Assembly: GCA_030525455.1 (NCBI GenBank)
Contig: JAUNER010000022.1
Span: 1 to 42,531 of the forward strand
DNA: 42,531 bases
Origin: Akkermansia sp.
Lineage (GTDB): Bacteria; Verrucomicrobiota; Verrucomicrobiia; Verrucomicrobiales; Akkermansiaceae
Direction: 5' to 3'
The translations under genes were made by a program, and so were the position numbers. The first letter of the stretch is position 1; each line of letters opens with the position of its first letter. Positions 6,487 to 15,480 of this stretch are shown piece by piece. The notes under the pieces were generated by a model that did no database searches, had not been told where the DNA came from, and was given only the letters and a program-made list of their open reading frames with translations.

Positions 6487-9400
6487 CTATTCCGGGAATA
6501 ACTCCTTGCGTATAAACTCTGCCGTTGGCGAAGATTTTTTTGCCAATTGTTCGGGAGTACCGGTAGCGACAATTTCACCGCCATTCTCACCAGGTCCGGG
6601 GCCCATATCAATGATATAGTCTGCCTCGGCCATAATTTCCGTGTTATGTTCAATCACAATAACCGTATTCCCTTGGTCTACAAGACGATGCAACACATCA
6701 ATCAATAACCGTACATCATGCGGATGCAGGCCAATGGAGGGTTCTTCTATCAAGTATAAATCTGATGGCAATTCACGCCCTTTTAGCATCGCATTTCTAC
6801 TGACACGACGTCCCTTGATAAGCTCTGTCACCAACTTTAATCGCTGAGCTTCACCACCAGACAAGGTATTAGATGCCTGCCCTAGAGTTAAATACCCCAG
6901 TCCTGTTTCTGCCAGTAATTTCAGCGGTTCAGCGATTCGTGGCTGAGGTTCAAAAAATTCAGAGGCTTCCGCAAAATCCATCTTTAATACATCAGCAATT
7001 GTTTTCCCTTTATAGCGAACAGTTAAAGTCATCGCATTATAGCGTTCACCTCGGCAAGTTTCACAAGGCACATAGCATGGAGGCAAAAAGTCCATTTCTA
7101 ATTTTTGCATCCCTGTCCCCTTACAGGTTTCACAATTACCTTGTCCGGTATTGAATGAAAATCTACTTCTCGTAAACCCTAAACGTCTAGCATCTTCTGT
7201 CTGGGCAAACAGCGTGCGTATGTCATTCAAAAACCCCACATACGTGGCCGGTGTAGAACGTGGCGTTTTCCCGATAGGACTTTGATCCACCCCATAAACC
7301 ATGCGTATGGATTCAAAGCCACTCGCATTTTTCCAGAGTTGCCTTTGCTCTCTAGTCAATTTATCACCTATAAAATGACGAGCTACTAAACGAATAGTGC
7401 CAGTCATCAGCGATGTTTTCCCGGCACCAGACACCCCGGTAATCACAGTAAATCTCCCCTTAGGAATTGCTACATCGACATCTTTCAAATTATGCAAACG
7501 ACATCCCTCCACTAGCAACCATGCTGATTGCTCTTTCTTTGCAGGTAACTTGCGGCGTTTACCATTATACGGATGCTTCGGTTTTTGGTGCAAGGCCATG
7601 CCGGTTACGGAGTCTGGCAGATTAGCTAACTCCTCAAAGCTCCCATCTGCCACGACTTGACCCCCATTCACCCCTGCACCAGGGCCCATATCAATGATGC
7701 GGTCGGCACATCGCATGGTATCCTCATCATGCTCTACGACCAGAAGTGTATTACCGCGTTCTTTTAGCTCACTTAATGCACCTAATAAAAGTTGATTATC
7801 CTTTGGGTGTAAACCAATCGTTGGTTCATCCAGCACATACAACACACCTCTCAAGTGCGAACCTAACTGCGACGCCAAGCGAATTCGCTGAGTTTCACCA
7901 CCAGAAAGAGTTGTGGCACTTCTATCTAATGATAAATAGCCTAAGCCCACACGCTTCAAAAACTCCAATCTCTGCGAAATTTCTGCCACCACATCATTGG
8001 CGATGAGTGCATCACTTCCACTAAATTTCCATGTTTTCACGACATCCGCAAGGGTTGTGGCAGATAATGCCGATAATTCCCCCGGAGCAATTCCCTGCAC
8101 GCGTACAGCACGAGCAAATGCGTTTAAGCGTTGCCCTTTACAGCTTGGGCAAACCCTAAGTTCTTTTTCATCATCGAGCTGTTTTTCTATCTCTTTATCA
8201 TATTTCAACTCTGCTTCTAAAAGAGAAAGCGAGGCATCGTCCTGTTTTTTTTGAGTACCTATAACCCCATGCCCCTTACACATAGCACACCATCCTCTAG
8301 GTGAATTATACGAAAAAGTATGCGGTTCCGGTTCCGGGAATGATTGAGCACATTGGGGACAAGCCAAACGAGTCCCCATAAGTTCCGGATGATTAGCCCC
8401 GGGTTTTAAGACCTGCAAAAAACCTTCCCCAAACTCCATGGCATATCGTACAGCTTCTGCAATCTCATCTATAGTACTCTGTTTATTCAGACGAGCTACA
8501 ACCAAATCAATATCGTGAATAGCATAACGGTCTAATGGTTGGAATCCATCTAAATTAACCATTCTGCCATCTATCCACATTTCACGGTAGCCTTTATCCT
8601 CCGCCCATCTAGCCAAATCGGCATAGTGCCCTTTTCTACCTCGCACCAAGGGGGCTAATATCGCTAAACTTCCGTTTTCTTTTAATGTCCGAATGACTAA
8701 TTCCTCTACCTCCGCCTCACTCCGCTTCCCAACAGGAATGCCACAGTCCGGACAATGTGCCTGCCCCAATTTTGCGTACAAGAGTCGTATAAATTGCCAA
8801 ATTTCAGTTACTGTACCCACAGTTGATTTTGTTCCACCGCGCGAAACATTTTGCTCGATTGCCACCGTAGGAGATAGCCCGGTTAGTCTATCTATGTCAG
8901 GGCTTTCCATCTGCTCAGTAAATTGACGAGCATAGGGCGACATCACATCCATAAATCTCCGTTGCCCCTCTGCAAAGAAAATATCAAATGCCAATGAACT
9001 TTTACCCGACCCGGATAAGCCCGTCAACACCGTCATTTGTCCACGTTTTACGTCTAAATCTACATTTTTCAGGTTATGATGACGGGCTCCTCTCAGAGCC
9101 ATCACCCCACCGGGAATATCGTCATCTGCAAATTTTTCAGCTTGCACAAAAACCATTGGCTCACCTGCTAAAGGTGCTTTTAAGAACTTTGCCGTAAATC
9201 CCACGCCACCCTGCACAATTTGCTCAGGTGTACCGCAAGCCACAAGCTGTCCGCCGCCGACTCCCCCCTCAGGTCCCAAGTCTATCACATAATCTGCCGA
9301 TTTGATAAATTCCGGGTTATGCTCGATGACTAATAACGTATGCCCTTGTTGTACCAGCTCTTTAAAAACCTCCAGCAACACCTCAATATCTACAAAGTGC

Positions 9401-11991
9401 AATCCCGTACCTGGTTCATCAAGTATCAAAAGCCTAGCCCCTTTACAGCCACCCATTTGTTCCAGAAGTACCTTTGCCAACTTCAGTCTCTGATTTTCCC
9501 CACCGGAAAGCGTATTTAGTGGTTGCCCCATAGCCAGATGCCCAACACCTACCCGTTGAAGTACTTCCAATCTTTGTACGATTTTTTTTGCCCTAGCACC
9601 CGATTCTGCAGCAAAATATAGCAGAGCTTCATTGATGGTCATCGTCAGCACATCAGCTATATTTTTTCCCTTCCTTTTCACGGCCAGCACTTCTGTACCG
9701 TAACGCGAGCCATGACAGAGCGGACATTCCACAAAAATGTCTGATAAAAACTGCATTTCCACCTTTTCACTCCCCATCCCCAAACAACGGGCACAGCGTC
9801 CTTCGCCACTGTTAAAGGAGAAAAACCCAGGCTTCATTCCTCTGGATTTTGCGACATTTGTTTCAGCAAACAAAGCTCTAATTTCATCAAACACACCGGC
9901 ATAAACCGCCGGAGTTGAGCGAGGGGTACGCACAATGGGACTCTGGTCCACCATGACTATTTCTTCTAAATAATCCCAGCCTTGTATGTTTGTTACCTCA
10001 GCAGGTTCTTCCTCACACACCAAACCTTTTGCCACGAGGCCATTGAGATAAATCACATCATGTGCCAATGTGCTTTTCCCTGAGCCACTTACCCCTGTTA
10101 AACAAGTAAAACAACCAAGGGGAACATCAACATTCAAGCCCTGCAAATTATGCCGTCTTGCACCCCGAATTTTTAGAAATTTCTTTGGTTTCTGCCGTTT
10201 TGTCGGAACTTTTATCTGTCGCTTTCCGCTTAAATAGGCACCTGTACTTGATTCTGCCACCGTCAAAATGTCCCCTGGCTTACCGCTATACACCAGCTTG
10301 CCACCCGCACACCCTGACCCGGGCCCCATATCTATCAAATGATCAGCAGCACGCATAACAGCCTCTTCATGCTCAACCACAACCAATGTATTTCCTCGCA
10401 TTTTTAAGCGATTCATCGCCCCTAATAAACGAGCCGTATCTCGTGCATGAAGACCTACCGTTGGTTCATCCAGTACAAACAAAGTATCTGTTAATGAAGC
10501 CCCTAGGCAAGTGGTCAAACTCACTCGCTCAATCTCACCACCGGAAAGGCTCCGTGTGGGCCGCTCTGAGCTTAAATACCCCAGCCCTACTTCATTCAAA
10601 TAAGCCAAGCGACTCCGTAGCTCCTCTACAGCATGCTTTAGACCTGCATCTTCATTTGCCCGTGGTATCACATATTTATCTACCCACTTGAGCAGTTCGT
10701 CCATTGGCATCCGGAATAACTCCGGTAGGTTTTTCCCACCTAGCCGGAATTGTAAGGCTTCCGGTCTCAATCGTAAGCCGTGGCATGAAGGGCATTCCTG
10801 ATAAACGCGAAAACGACTTAAGTATACCCTTACATGCATTTTATGGGTGCGACTTTCTAAATACCGGAAAAAACCTTTCACTCCATACCACAACCCTCGT
10901 TCGTATAACTCATCGACATCACCGCCCTCTCCTTCCATCAGCCAGCGGATTTCCCAGGCTTCCAACTTCTTCCATGGCACATCCAAGCGTACTTTTTTAC
11001 TACCATTTCGCCAGCCCCGCATGAGGTCTTTTTTGCATTCAGAAAACACTTTCCCCTCGCCCTCAAATATATGAATCGCCCCATCTGCTACACTAAGCTC
11101 CGTATTAATACAACGATTATAGTCTATGGCGATAATTCGTCCATACCCCCGACATTCCGGACACGCCCCCAGCGGCGAGTTAAAGGAAAACAATCCCGGT
11201 CGAGGCTCGAGCAAAGGGAACCAATCACCTCGATATTTCTTTATTGTCCCCCATTTTCCCTGTTCTCTTTGTACCACATACACAACGCCACCGCCCAATC
11301 TCATGGCTGTTTCCAAGGCTTCAATGCGGCGTTTTTGCATATCTACATTCATTTTCACTCTATCCTGCACCACCAAAATCCCAGATGCATCTTTAAGTTC
11401 TAATTCAGATTCATCTAATCGCTGTACCTCGCCATCTACATAAACACGCAAATACCCCTGTGCCACTAATTCCTGCTTTAGAGTCTCTGTATCTACTTTC
11501 TTTGAAAGAGGAATTTCCAAGCAAACAAGCAATTCCGTTTCAGCACTCCACTCTTTTTCTAATTTTTCATTGATACTGTCTGCAGTTTCCGGTCGCACTT
11601 CATTCCCGGTTTCCGGGTCTATACCTGTCGATAATCGTGCAAAGACAAATTTCCAATAATCATTTAGCCCAGTCATCGTTCCCACTGTCGAACGAGAGGT
11701 CTTTACCGAATTCCTTTGTTGTATGGCTATTGCCGGCAGTATGTTTTCTATCTCATCCACTTCCGGCTTTTTCATGCGGTCCATGAACTGTCTCACATAC
11801 GGCGAAAATGTTTCCATATACCGCCTCTGACCTTCAGCATATAGGGTATGCATCGCCAAACTCGTCTTCCCCGACCCGGACGGTCCGGTTACTACGGTCA
11901 TTTTACCAAGGGGAATTTCTACATCTACATCACGTAAATTATGCTCCCTTGCCCCTCGTATCCGTATGCTTTGCTCGTTCCCGTCTCGCAT
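6487..11991 (-). CDS. uvrA: Tandem (double-length) excinuclease ABC subunit A
   Basis: UvrA is the damage sensor of nucleotide excision repair and normally works as a dimer of about 940-residue chains. This 1834-residue protein carries two full UvrA units in one chain; the junction is near residue 940-960. Four ABC ATPase sites are visible. Walker A motifs: GPSGSGKT (about 36), GVSGSGKS (about 637), GLSGSGKS (about 992), GVSGAGKT (about 1524). All four LSGGE signatures are present. Walker B reads LDEP in the first three but LIEEP in the fourth. CxxC...CxxC zinc modules accompany each unit. The CPDCG knuckle after the first ABC segment is present only in the second unit; the first has STGIDPETG instead. 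Tandem UvrA is known in Chlamydiae. No SOS-type operator was recognised upstream. Confidence 0.95.
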   Translation of the reverse strand: MRDGNEQSIRIRGAREHNLRDVDVEIPLGKMTVVTGPSGSGKTSLAMHTLYAEGQRRYMETFSPYVRQFMDRMKKPEVDEIENILPAIAIQQRNSVKTSRSTVGTMTGLNDYWKFVFARLSTGIDPETGNEVRPETADSINEKLEKEWSAETELLVCLEIPLSKKVDTETLKQELVAQGYLRVYVDGEVQRLDESELELKDASGILVVQDRVKMNVDMQKRRIEALETAMRLGGGVVYVVQREQGKWGTIKKYRGDWFPLLEPRPGLFSFNSPLGACPECRGYGRIIAIDYNRCINTELSVADGAIHIFEGEGKVFSECKKDLMRGWRNGSKKVRLDVPWKKLEAWEIRWLMEGEGGDVDELYERGLWYGVKGFFRYLESRTHKMHVRVYLSRFRVYQECPSCHGLRLRPEALQFRLGGKNLPELFRMPMDELLKWVDKYVIPRANEDAGLKHAVEELRSRLAYLNEVGLGYLSSERPTRSLSGGEIERVSLTTCLGASLTDTLFVLDEPTVGLHARDTARLLGAMNRLKMRGNTLVVVEHEEAVMRAADHLIDMGPGSGCAGGKLVYSGKPGDILTVAESSTGAYLSGKRQIKVPTKRQKPKKFLKIRGARRHNLQGLNVDVPLGCFTCLTGVSGSGKSTLAHDVIYLNGLVAKGLVCEEEPAEVTNIQGWDYLEEIVMVDQSPIVRTPRSTPAVYAGVFDEIRALFAETNVAKSRGMKPGFFSFNSGEGRCARCLGMGSEKVEMQFLSDIFVECPLCHGSRYGTEVLAVKRKGKNIADVLTMTINEALLYFAAESGARAKKIVQRLEVLQRVGVGHLAMGQPLNTLSGGENQRLKLAKVLLEQMGGCKGARLLILDEPGTGLHFVDIEVLLEVFKELVQQGHTLLVIEHNPEFIKSADYVIDLGPEGGVGGGQLVACGTPEQIVQGGVGFTAKFLKAPLAGEPMVFVQAEKFADDDIPGGVMALRGARHHNLKNVDLDVKRGQMTVLTGLSGSGKSSLAFDIFFAEGQRRFMDVMSPYARQFTEQMESPDIDRLTGLSPTVAIEQNVSRGGTKSTVGTVTEIWQFIRLLYAKLGQAHCPDCGIPVGKRSEAEVEELVIRTLKENGSLAILAPLVRGRKGHYADLARWAEDKGYREMWIDGRMVNLDGFQPLDRYAIHDIDLVVARLNKQSTIDEIAEAVRYAMEFGEGFLQVLKPGANHPELMGTRLACPQCAQSFPEPEPHTFSYNSPRGWCAMCKGHGVIGTQKKQDDASLSLLEAELKYDKEIEKQLDDEKELRVCPSCKGQRLNAFARAVRVQGIAPGELSALSATTLADVVKTWKFSGSDALIANDVVAEISQRLEFLKRVGLGYLSLDRSATTLSGGETQRIRLASQLGSHLRGVLYVLDEPTIGLHPKDNQLLLGALSELKERGNTLLVVEHDEDTMRCADRIIDMGPGAGVNGGQVVADGSFEELANLPDSVTGMALHQKPKHPYNGKRRKLPAKKEQSAWLLVEGCRLHNLKDVDVAIPKGRFTVITGVSGAGKTSLMTGTIRLVARHFIGDKLTREQRQLWKNASGFESIRMVYGVDQSPIGKTPRSTPATYVGFLNDIRTLFAQTEDARRLGFTRSRFSFNTGQGNCETCKGTGMQKLEMDFLPPCYVPCETCRGERYNAMTLTVRYKGKTIADVLKMDFAEASEFFEPQPRIAEPLKLLAETGLGYLTLGQASNTLSGGEAQRLKLVTELIKGRRVSRNAMLKGRELPSDLYLIEEPSIGLHPHDVRLLIDVLHRLVDQGNTVIVIEHNTEIMAEADYIIDMGPGPGENGGEIVATGTPEQLAKKSSPTAEFIRKELFPE

Positions 11992-12124
11992 AAATTGACT
12001 TTATCTTATTTTTAGAATTATTCCAATAAAAATCACTACATACCCATTTATAAAACCATGGGCTTTAGCCCAAATGATGCGGCAATCGCCAATGATAAGC
12101 AAGAACCTACTCAAATAGAAAGAA

Positions 12125-12161
12125 AAAAGACCATGCTACCGACATAGGCACATGGTCTTTT
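12125..12161. terminator. Bidirectional intrinsic terminator
   Basis: AAAAGACCATG (12125-12135) pairs perfectly with CATGGTCTTTT (12151-12161), an 11-bp stem with a 15-nt loop and A/T runs on both sides. It lies 22 nt beyond the deacetylase stop and would end its minus-strand transcript before it runs into uvrA. Confidence 0.8.
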
Positions 12162-12182
12162 AGACAAGAATCCAGGTAAGAT

Positions 12183-13094
12183 TTACAAAGTAGTATTTAA
12201 AGGAGACGATGTAGAGGGAGCAATCGTAGGAAGTTCCACAACCGGAGTAGCAAGAGGCGAACTAGGAGTGAGCGGTTTCACCTTTTCCGCATCTTTTTTA
12301 CTAGAAGCAATCAGCTCTGAAACAGTAACCAACTTATACCCACGCTTCTGAAGCCCCTTAACCATAGAATCTATAGCATCAACCGTAGATGAATGAATAT
12401 CATGTACAAGGATAATAGAGCCGGGTTTAGCACCATTTACCCCACGTGCAGAAACAACGCTTGAGCCCGGCTTTCGCCAATCGTTCGTATCAACATCCCA
12501 CATGATGGTGTAGTAGCCGAAGTGCTGTCTGGCGTAAGAAGCCACTGCGGCATTTGTATAACCACCTGGAGGACGCATCAAGACAGGCGAAACGCCCGTT
12601 GCCTTTTTTATCGCATCGTTGGTAAAAGAGAGTTGATTCTGCATTTTTTCACGCGACACCTTACTCAGATAAGCATGATTCCAAGTATGATTACCCACCT
12701 CATGCCCCTCGTTCACCATACGCTTTAGGACATTAGGGAATCTTTTTGCATTACAACCCTGCACAAAAAACGTAGCTTTAGCATTATTTGACTTTAGGAT
12801 ATCCAACACTTTGGGCGTCAGAGAACCATGAGGTCCATCATCAAAAGTCAAAGCCACGAGTTTCTCCTGCACCGCACAGCGATTAATCGTAATCCCCGGG
12901 ACGGATGGGGGCAAAGGCTTATCGCACAAGTGGGGTTTCGGAGCGATAGTCTTATGATTCTCTGAAATGCAGGTAACCTTTTTTTCTGGCTTCACCTCTA
13001 CCTGCACAGGTTTATTTGTGATATTTTCAGAAACCTGTGAGCAAGCACTAAGAACCACACCAGTCAAACACGTCAATAATAAACGAATCTTCAT
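12183..13094 (-). CDS. Polysaccharide deacetylase (NodB family) lipoprotein
   Basis: Metal-dependent carbohydrate esterase family 4 enzyme that removes acetyl groups from amino sugars in peptidoglycan or other glycans, here tethered to the membrane. The start at 13094 has a good ribosome site (GAAGGA, 5 nt upstream) and gives a clean lipoprotein signal with lipobox L15-S-A-C18; an upstream ATG 9 codons earlier would spoil it. All five NodB motifs are intact: TFDDGP (D85, D86), HTWNH (H136, H140), RPPGGY, DTNDW and ILVHDIH. A short linker (residues 19-75) and a Pro/Ser/Thr-rich tail flank the domain. It follows a LolA-like gene by 78 nt and ends at a strong terminator. The natural substrate cannot be told from sequence. 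Confidence 0.9.
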   Translation of the reverse strand: MKIRLLLTCLTGVVLSACSQVSENITNKPVQVEVKPEKKVTCISENHKTIAPKPHLCDKPLPPSVPGITINRCAVQEKLVALTFDDGPHGSLTPKVLDILKSNNAKATFFVQGCNAKRFPNVLKRMVNEGHEVGNHTWNHAYLSKVSREKMQNQLSFTNDAIKKATGVSPVLMRPPGGYTNAAVASYARQHFGYYTIMWDVDTNDWRKPGSSVVSARGVNGAKPGSIILVHDIHSSTVDAIDSMVKGLQKRGYKLVTVSELIASSKKDAEKVKPLTPSSPLATPVVELPTIAPSTSSPLNTTL

Positions 13095-13172
13095 ATAATC
13101 CTTCGGGCTGTATTTACGCATAAATGACTAAACTGTCACGCACAAAGTAATTCATCTGACGATAAAAAAGAC

Positions 13173-13901
13173 TTATTCCGGATCTTCCATATCAATGTAG
13201 CTTACGGAGATGGTTCGGTGTGAGTTTTTAGGGTCTCTTTTCTCCACCTTTATTCGCTTAAAGAACCATGAACCATCTTTCAACTTCATCACTGAATCTA
13301 TCAGGAATCTTTTTGCCAATTTCCCATCAGCATTAATACCATCTAGCTGCCACATAGCACCATTTTCTTTATCAATCCACAGACGAACCCATGCATACTG
13401 ACCGACTTTACGGTTAGGATTAGGGATGAGCAAAATCCAGCACTCACGCCCCTTAACCACAGAAGCATCATCATCTTTAATAATTTTCGCATTGGGCCAA
13501 TAAAGGTAACGCAGAGACAAATCCTCATAAGCCACATCAGTCTCGGCAATGGGCTGAGCATATTTTTCCACAGAAAGCTTAGCAGGTTTATTCCCGGTGT
13601 AGAAATCAATTTCCTGTCCTTTCTCCTTAAACTTCAAATCAAAGCGTTCCTTAGATTTTTCCAATTCATAACGAAAAGAAATAACACTCCCCTGAAGTGC
13701 CATCGTAAATGGAATTTTCACACCTCTTCGGCGGATTTGCCCCGACACCTCCTTATCTTCCTGGAGGGTAGCCGCCTGACGAACTCGTTTCATTAATTGC
13801 ATCGCATCGGGCTGAGCTTCCTGAGCATTTACAGAGAATCCACCCAGAAAAATACTAAGGAAAAGGCAGATAAATACGAATAATTTTTTCATCATGACCA
13901 T
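13173..13901 (-). CDS. LolA-like outer-membrane lipoprotein-sorting family protein
   Basis: Exported protein of 242 residues with a signal peptide (MKKLFVFICLFLSIFLGGFSVNA, cleavage after NAQ). The mature part has the features of the LolA-like family often annotated 'outer membrane lipoprotein-sorting protein': a beta-rich half-barrel with KGRECWILLIPNPN, YAWVRLWIDKENGAMWQLD and WFFKRIKVEKRD. Classical LolA carries lipoproteins through the periplasm; this subfamily is poorly characterised and may bind another lipid. Two ATGs (13901 and 13892) are possible starts and neither has a strong ribosome site. It is divergent from the pgeF-like gene and likely co-transcribed with the deacetylase. Confidence 0.78.
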   Translation of the reverse strand: MVMMKKLFVFICLFLSIFLGGFSVNAQEAQPDAMQLMKRVRQAATLQEDKEVSGQIRRRGVKIPFTMALQGSVISFRYELEKSKERFDLKFKEKGQEIDFYTGNKPAKLSVEKYAQPIAETDVAYEDLSLRYLYWPNAKIIKDDDASVVKGRECWILLIPNPNRKVGQYAWVRLWIDKENGAMWQLDGINADGKLAKRFLIDSVMKLKDGSWFFKRIKVEKRDPKNSHRTISVSYIDMEDPE

Positions 13902-14034
13902 GGTCTTAGCACTTATTCTGCGAAGAGAGAATCATTTTCTAAGTCAACTACAGAATACTGATAAAAATTTTCGAGGATTTTTCTCGACTAGTTCGGATAA
14001 AAGGAGATGATAGAGACAGAAAATCTGCACAACC

Positions 14035-14721
14035 ATGGAAATACCAGCATTCCTTACCCCAATCAAATCATATCCCGGAGAAATTGTCCAATTTATCGAA
14101 CGAATTCCGGGCGTAGATGTTACCGGTGATAGAGATTCCGTACTAGCACGCTTAGAGCCCTATCACAAAAAAGAAGTTGAACGACTAGGCTGGCGATGGA
14201 AAGACATTCGCCGAGCCCAGCAAATACACGGCAACAAAGTAGCACTGGTAGGGGATATTGGGTCGAACTACCCGGTAGAAGGCGTAGATAGTTTGGTATG
14301 TGATGGAGTATCTGACTGTGTACTGGCTATTTATGTAGCGGACTGTGCCGCTGTATGGCTTTACGACAAAGAACACTGTCATCGTGCCCTTATTCATTCC
14401 GGGAAAACAGGCACAGCCGGCAACATTGTGGCAAATACCATTACAGCCATGAAAAAATTCCTCAATGTCAATCCAAAGAACCTCATTGCGGTTATTTCTC
14501 CCTGTGTAAGACCTCCCCATTACGAAGAAGACATCCCTACCGCTATTAAAAACCAAATTCTAGCCGAAGGGGTGCCCCTTGAGCAAATCTATGATTCCGA
14601 ACTAGACACCGCTGCTGACTTAAATCGCTTCTATTCCTACCGCATGGAAAAAGGACAAACTGGTCGTATGCTGGCTCTCTTTGGTCCCAACCACACCACT
14701 CGTCCACATCAGATTTTATAA
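14035..14721 (+). CDS. pgeF: PgeF/YfiH-family (Cu-oxidase_4) protein
   Basis: Member of the YfiH/laccase-domain family. Characterised members act as purine nucleoside phosphorylase/adenosine deaminase, and E. coli PgeF corrects mis-incorporated serine in peptidoglycan precursors. The 228 residues keep the three zinc-binding positions: His in QQIHGN, Cys in VADCAAVWL and His in ALIHSGKTG. The usual HAGWRG around the last His reads HSGKTG, and the ISPCVRPPHYEE segment stands where others have GPCI. It belongs to a divergent branch, so exact activity is uncertain. It is transcribed away from the LolA-like gene and ends at a bidirectional terminator shared with pgsA. Confidence 0.78.
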   Translation: MEIPAFLTPIKSYPGEIVQFIERIPGVDVTGDRDSVLARLEPYHKKEVERLGWRWKDIRRAQQIHGNKVALVGDIGSNYPVEGVDSLVCDGVSDCVLAIYVADCAAVWLYDKEHCHRALIHSGKTGTAGNIVANTITAMKKFLNVNPKNLIAVISPCVRPPHYEEDIPTAIKNQILAEGVPLEQIYDSELDTAADLNRFYSYRMEKGQTGRMLALFGPNHTTRPHQIL

Positions 14722-14742
14722 ACCACCTCACATTCGAGGTAA

Positions 14743-14786
14743 AAAAAAAGATGCTCCTCTCCATTTTGGAGGAAGCATCTTTTTTT
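14743..14786. terminator. Bidirectional terminator between converging pgeF and pgsA
   Basis: AAAAAAAGATGCT (14743-14755) pairs with AGCATCTTTTTTT (14774-14786), and the stem continues through CCTC/GAGG with a one-base bulge. A/T tails on both sides let it serve the plus-strand pgeF and the minus-strand pgsA transcripts. Confidence 0.85.
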
Positions 14787-14808
14787 ATAAAGACATCACT
14801 TCGCACAT

Positions 14809-15420
14809 TTACTGTGCTTTCATAAACTTTCTGGCACCCACACAATAAACAGCACCGGAATAAACCGTCAGAATCAATGCCCCCCAAAGGGTAATGTGAT
14901 AAAGACAATTATCTAACACACCACCATCATTGGCACACAACGAAGCCAAAAAATCTAAAGGGAATGGAACATACTGCGGCGTATACTTATTTGTCAAAAA
15001 GAGCAAACAACCTATACAATAAGCTAACTGAAAAGCGGTTTTCCACTTACCGGAAGTCCCTGCCGGAATAATAACCCCAAAGCCCTGAGCCACCTGTCGC
15101 AAGCCTGTCACCAAAAATTCACGCGCGACAATGACAATCGTCACCCAAAATGGACAAATATCCACAGCAGTCAGGTAAATAAACGCCGCAGAAACGGCTA
15201 TTTTATCTGCCAATGGGTCTATGAGCTTCCCAAAAGTCGTCACTTGATTCAGCTTACGTGCTAAATAACCATCCAACCAATCTGTGCAAGCCGCAAACAC
15301 AAAAGTCAATAAAGCGATGCCATAAGCCCAATGATACAAACCTGCCATGCTGATAATAACAGAAAATACCACGACTAAGGCAATTCTAGTTAAGGTAATG
15401 ATATTTGGCAGATTTAGCAT
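14809..15420 (-). CDS. pgsA: CDP-diacylglycerol-glycerol-3-phosphate 3-phosphatidyltransferase
   Basis: Integral inner-membrane enzyme making phosphatidylglycerol phosphate from CDP-diacylglycerol and glycerol-3-phosphate, the first committed step to phosphatidylglycerol and cardiolipin. The CDP-alcohol phosphotransferase signature D-x2-DG-x2-AR-x8-G-x3-D-x3-D is complete (D47, D50, G51, A54, R55, G64, D68, D72). It has about five to six hydrophobic helices, and its 203 residues match the family length. The N-terminus MLNLPNIITLTRI is the classic PgsA start. It lies 60 nt downstream of rpoN on the same strand. A CDP-alcohol transferase with another head group is possible but less likely given the N-terminus. 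Confidence 0.92.
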   Translation of the reverse strand: MLNLPNIITLTRIALVVVFSVIISMAGLYHWAYGIALLTFVFAACTDWLDGYLARKLNQVTTFGKLIDPLADKIAVSAAFIYLTAVDICPFWVTIVIVAREFLVTGLRQVAQGFGVIIPAGTSGKWKTAFQLAYCIGCLLFLTNKYTPQYVPFPLDFLASLCANDGGVLDNCLYHITLWGALILTVYSGAVYCVGARKFMKAQ

Positions 15421-15480
15421 ACAGGGAATAATAGTGAGCAGATTACCTTTTCTTTCAAGTGTTTTTTTAGAAACATTTTG

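Noticed and set aside
6641..11403. Many open frames of 60-110 codons on the plus strand opposite uvrA
   Set aside because: They lie fully inside a well-supported long gene, show no family motifs and no start signals, and follow from its codon usage.
13095..13121. Earlier ATG for the deacetylase
   Set aside because: It would put nine polar residues before a clean lipoprotein signal; the ATG at 13094 has a good ribosome site.
14007..14126. Small open frame after an AAAGGAG run, out of frame with pgeF
   Set aside because: The purine run touches the ATG with no spacing and the frame runs into pgeF without any recognisable product; not convincing as a leader peptide.
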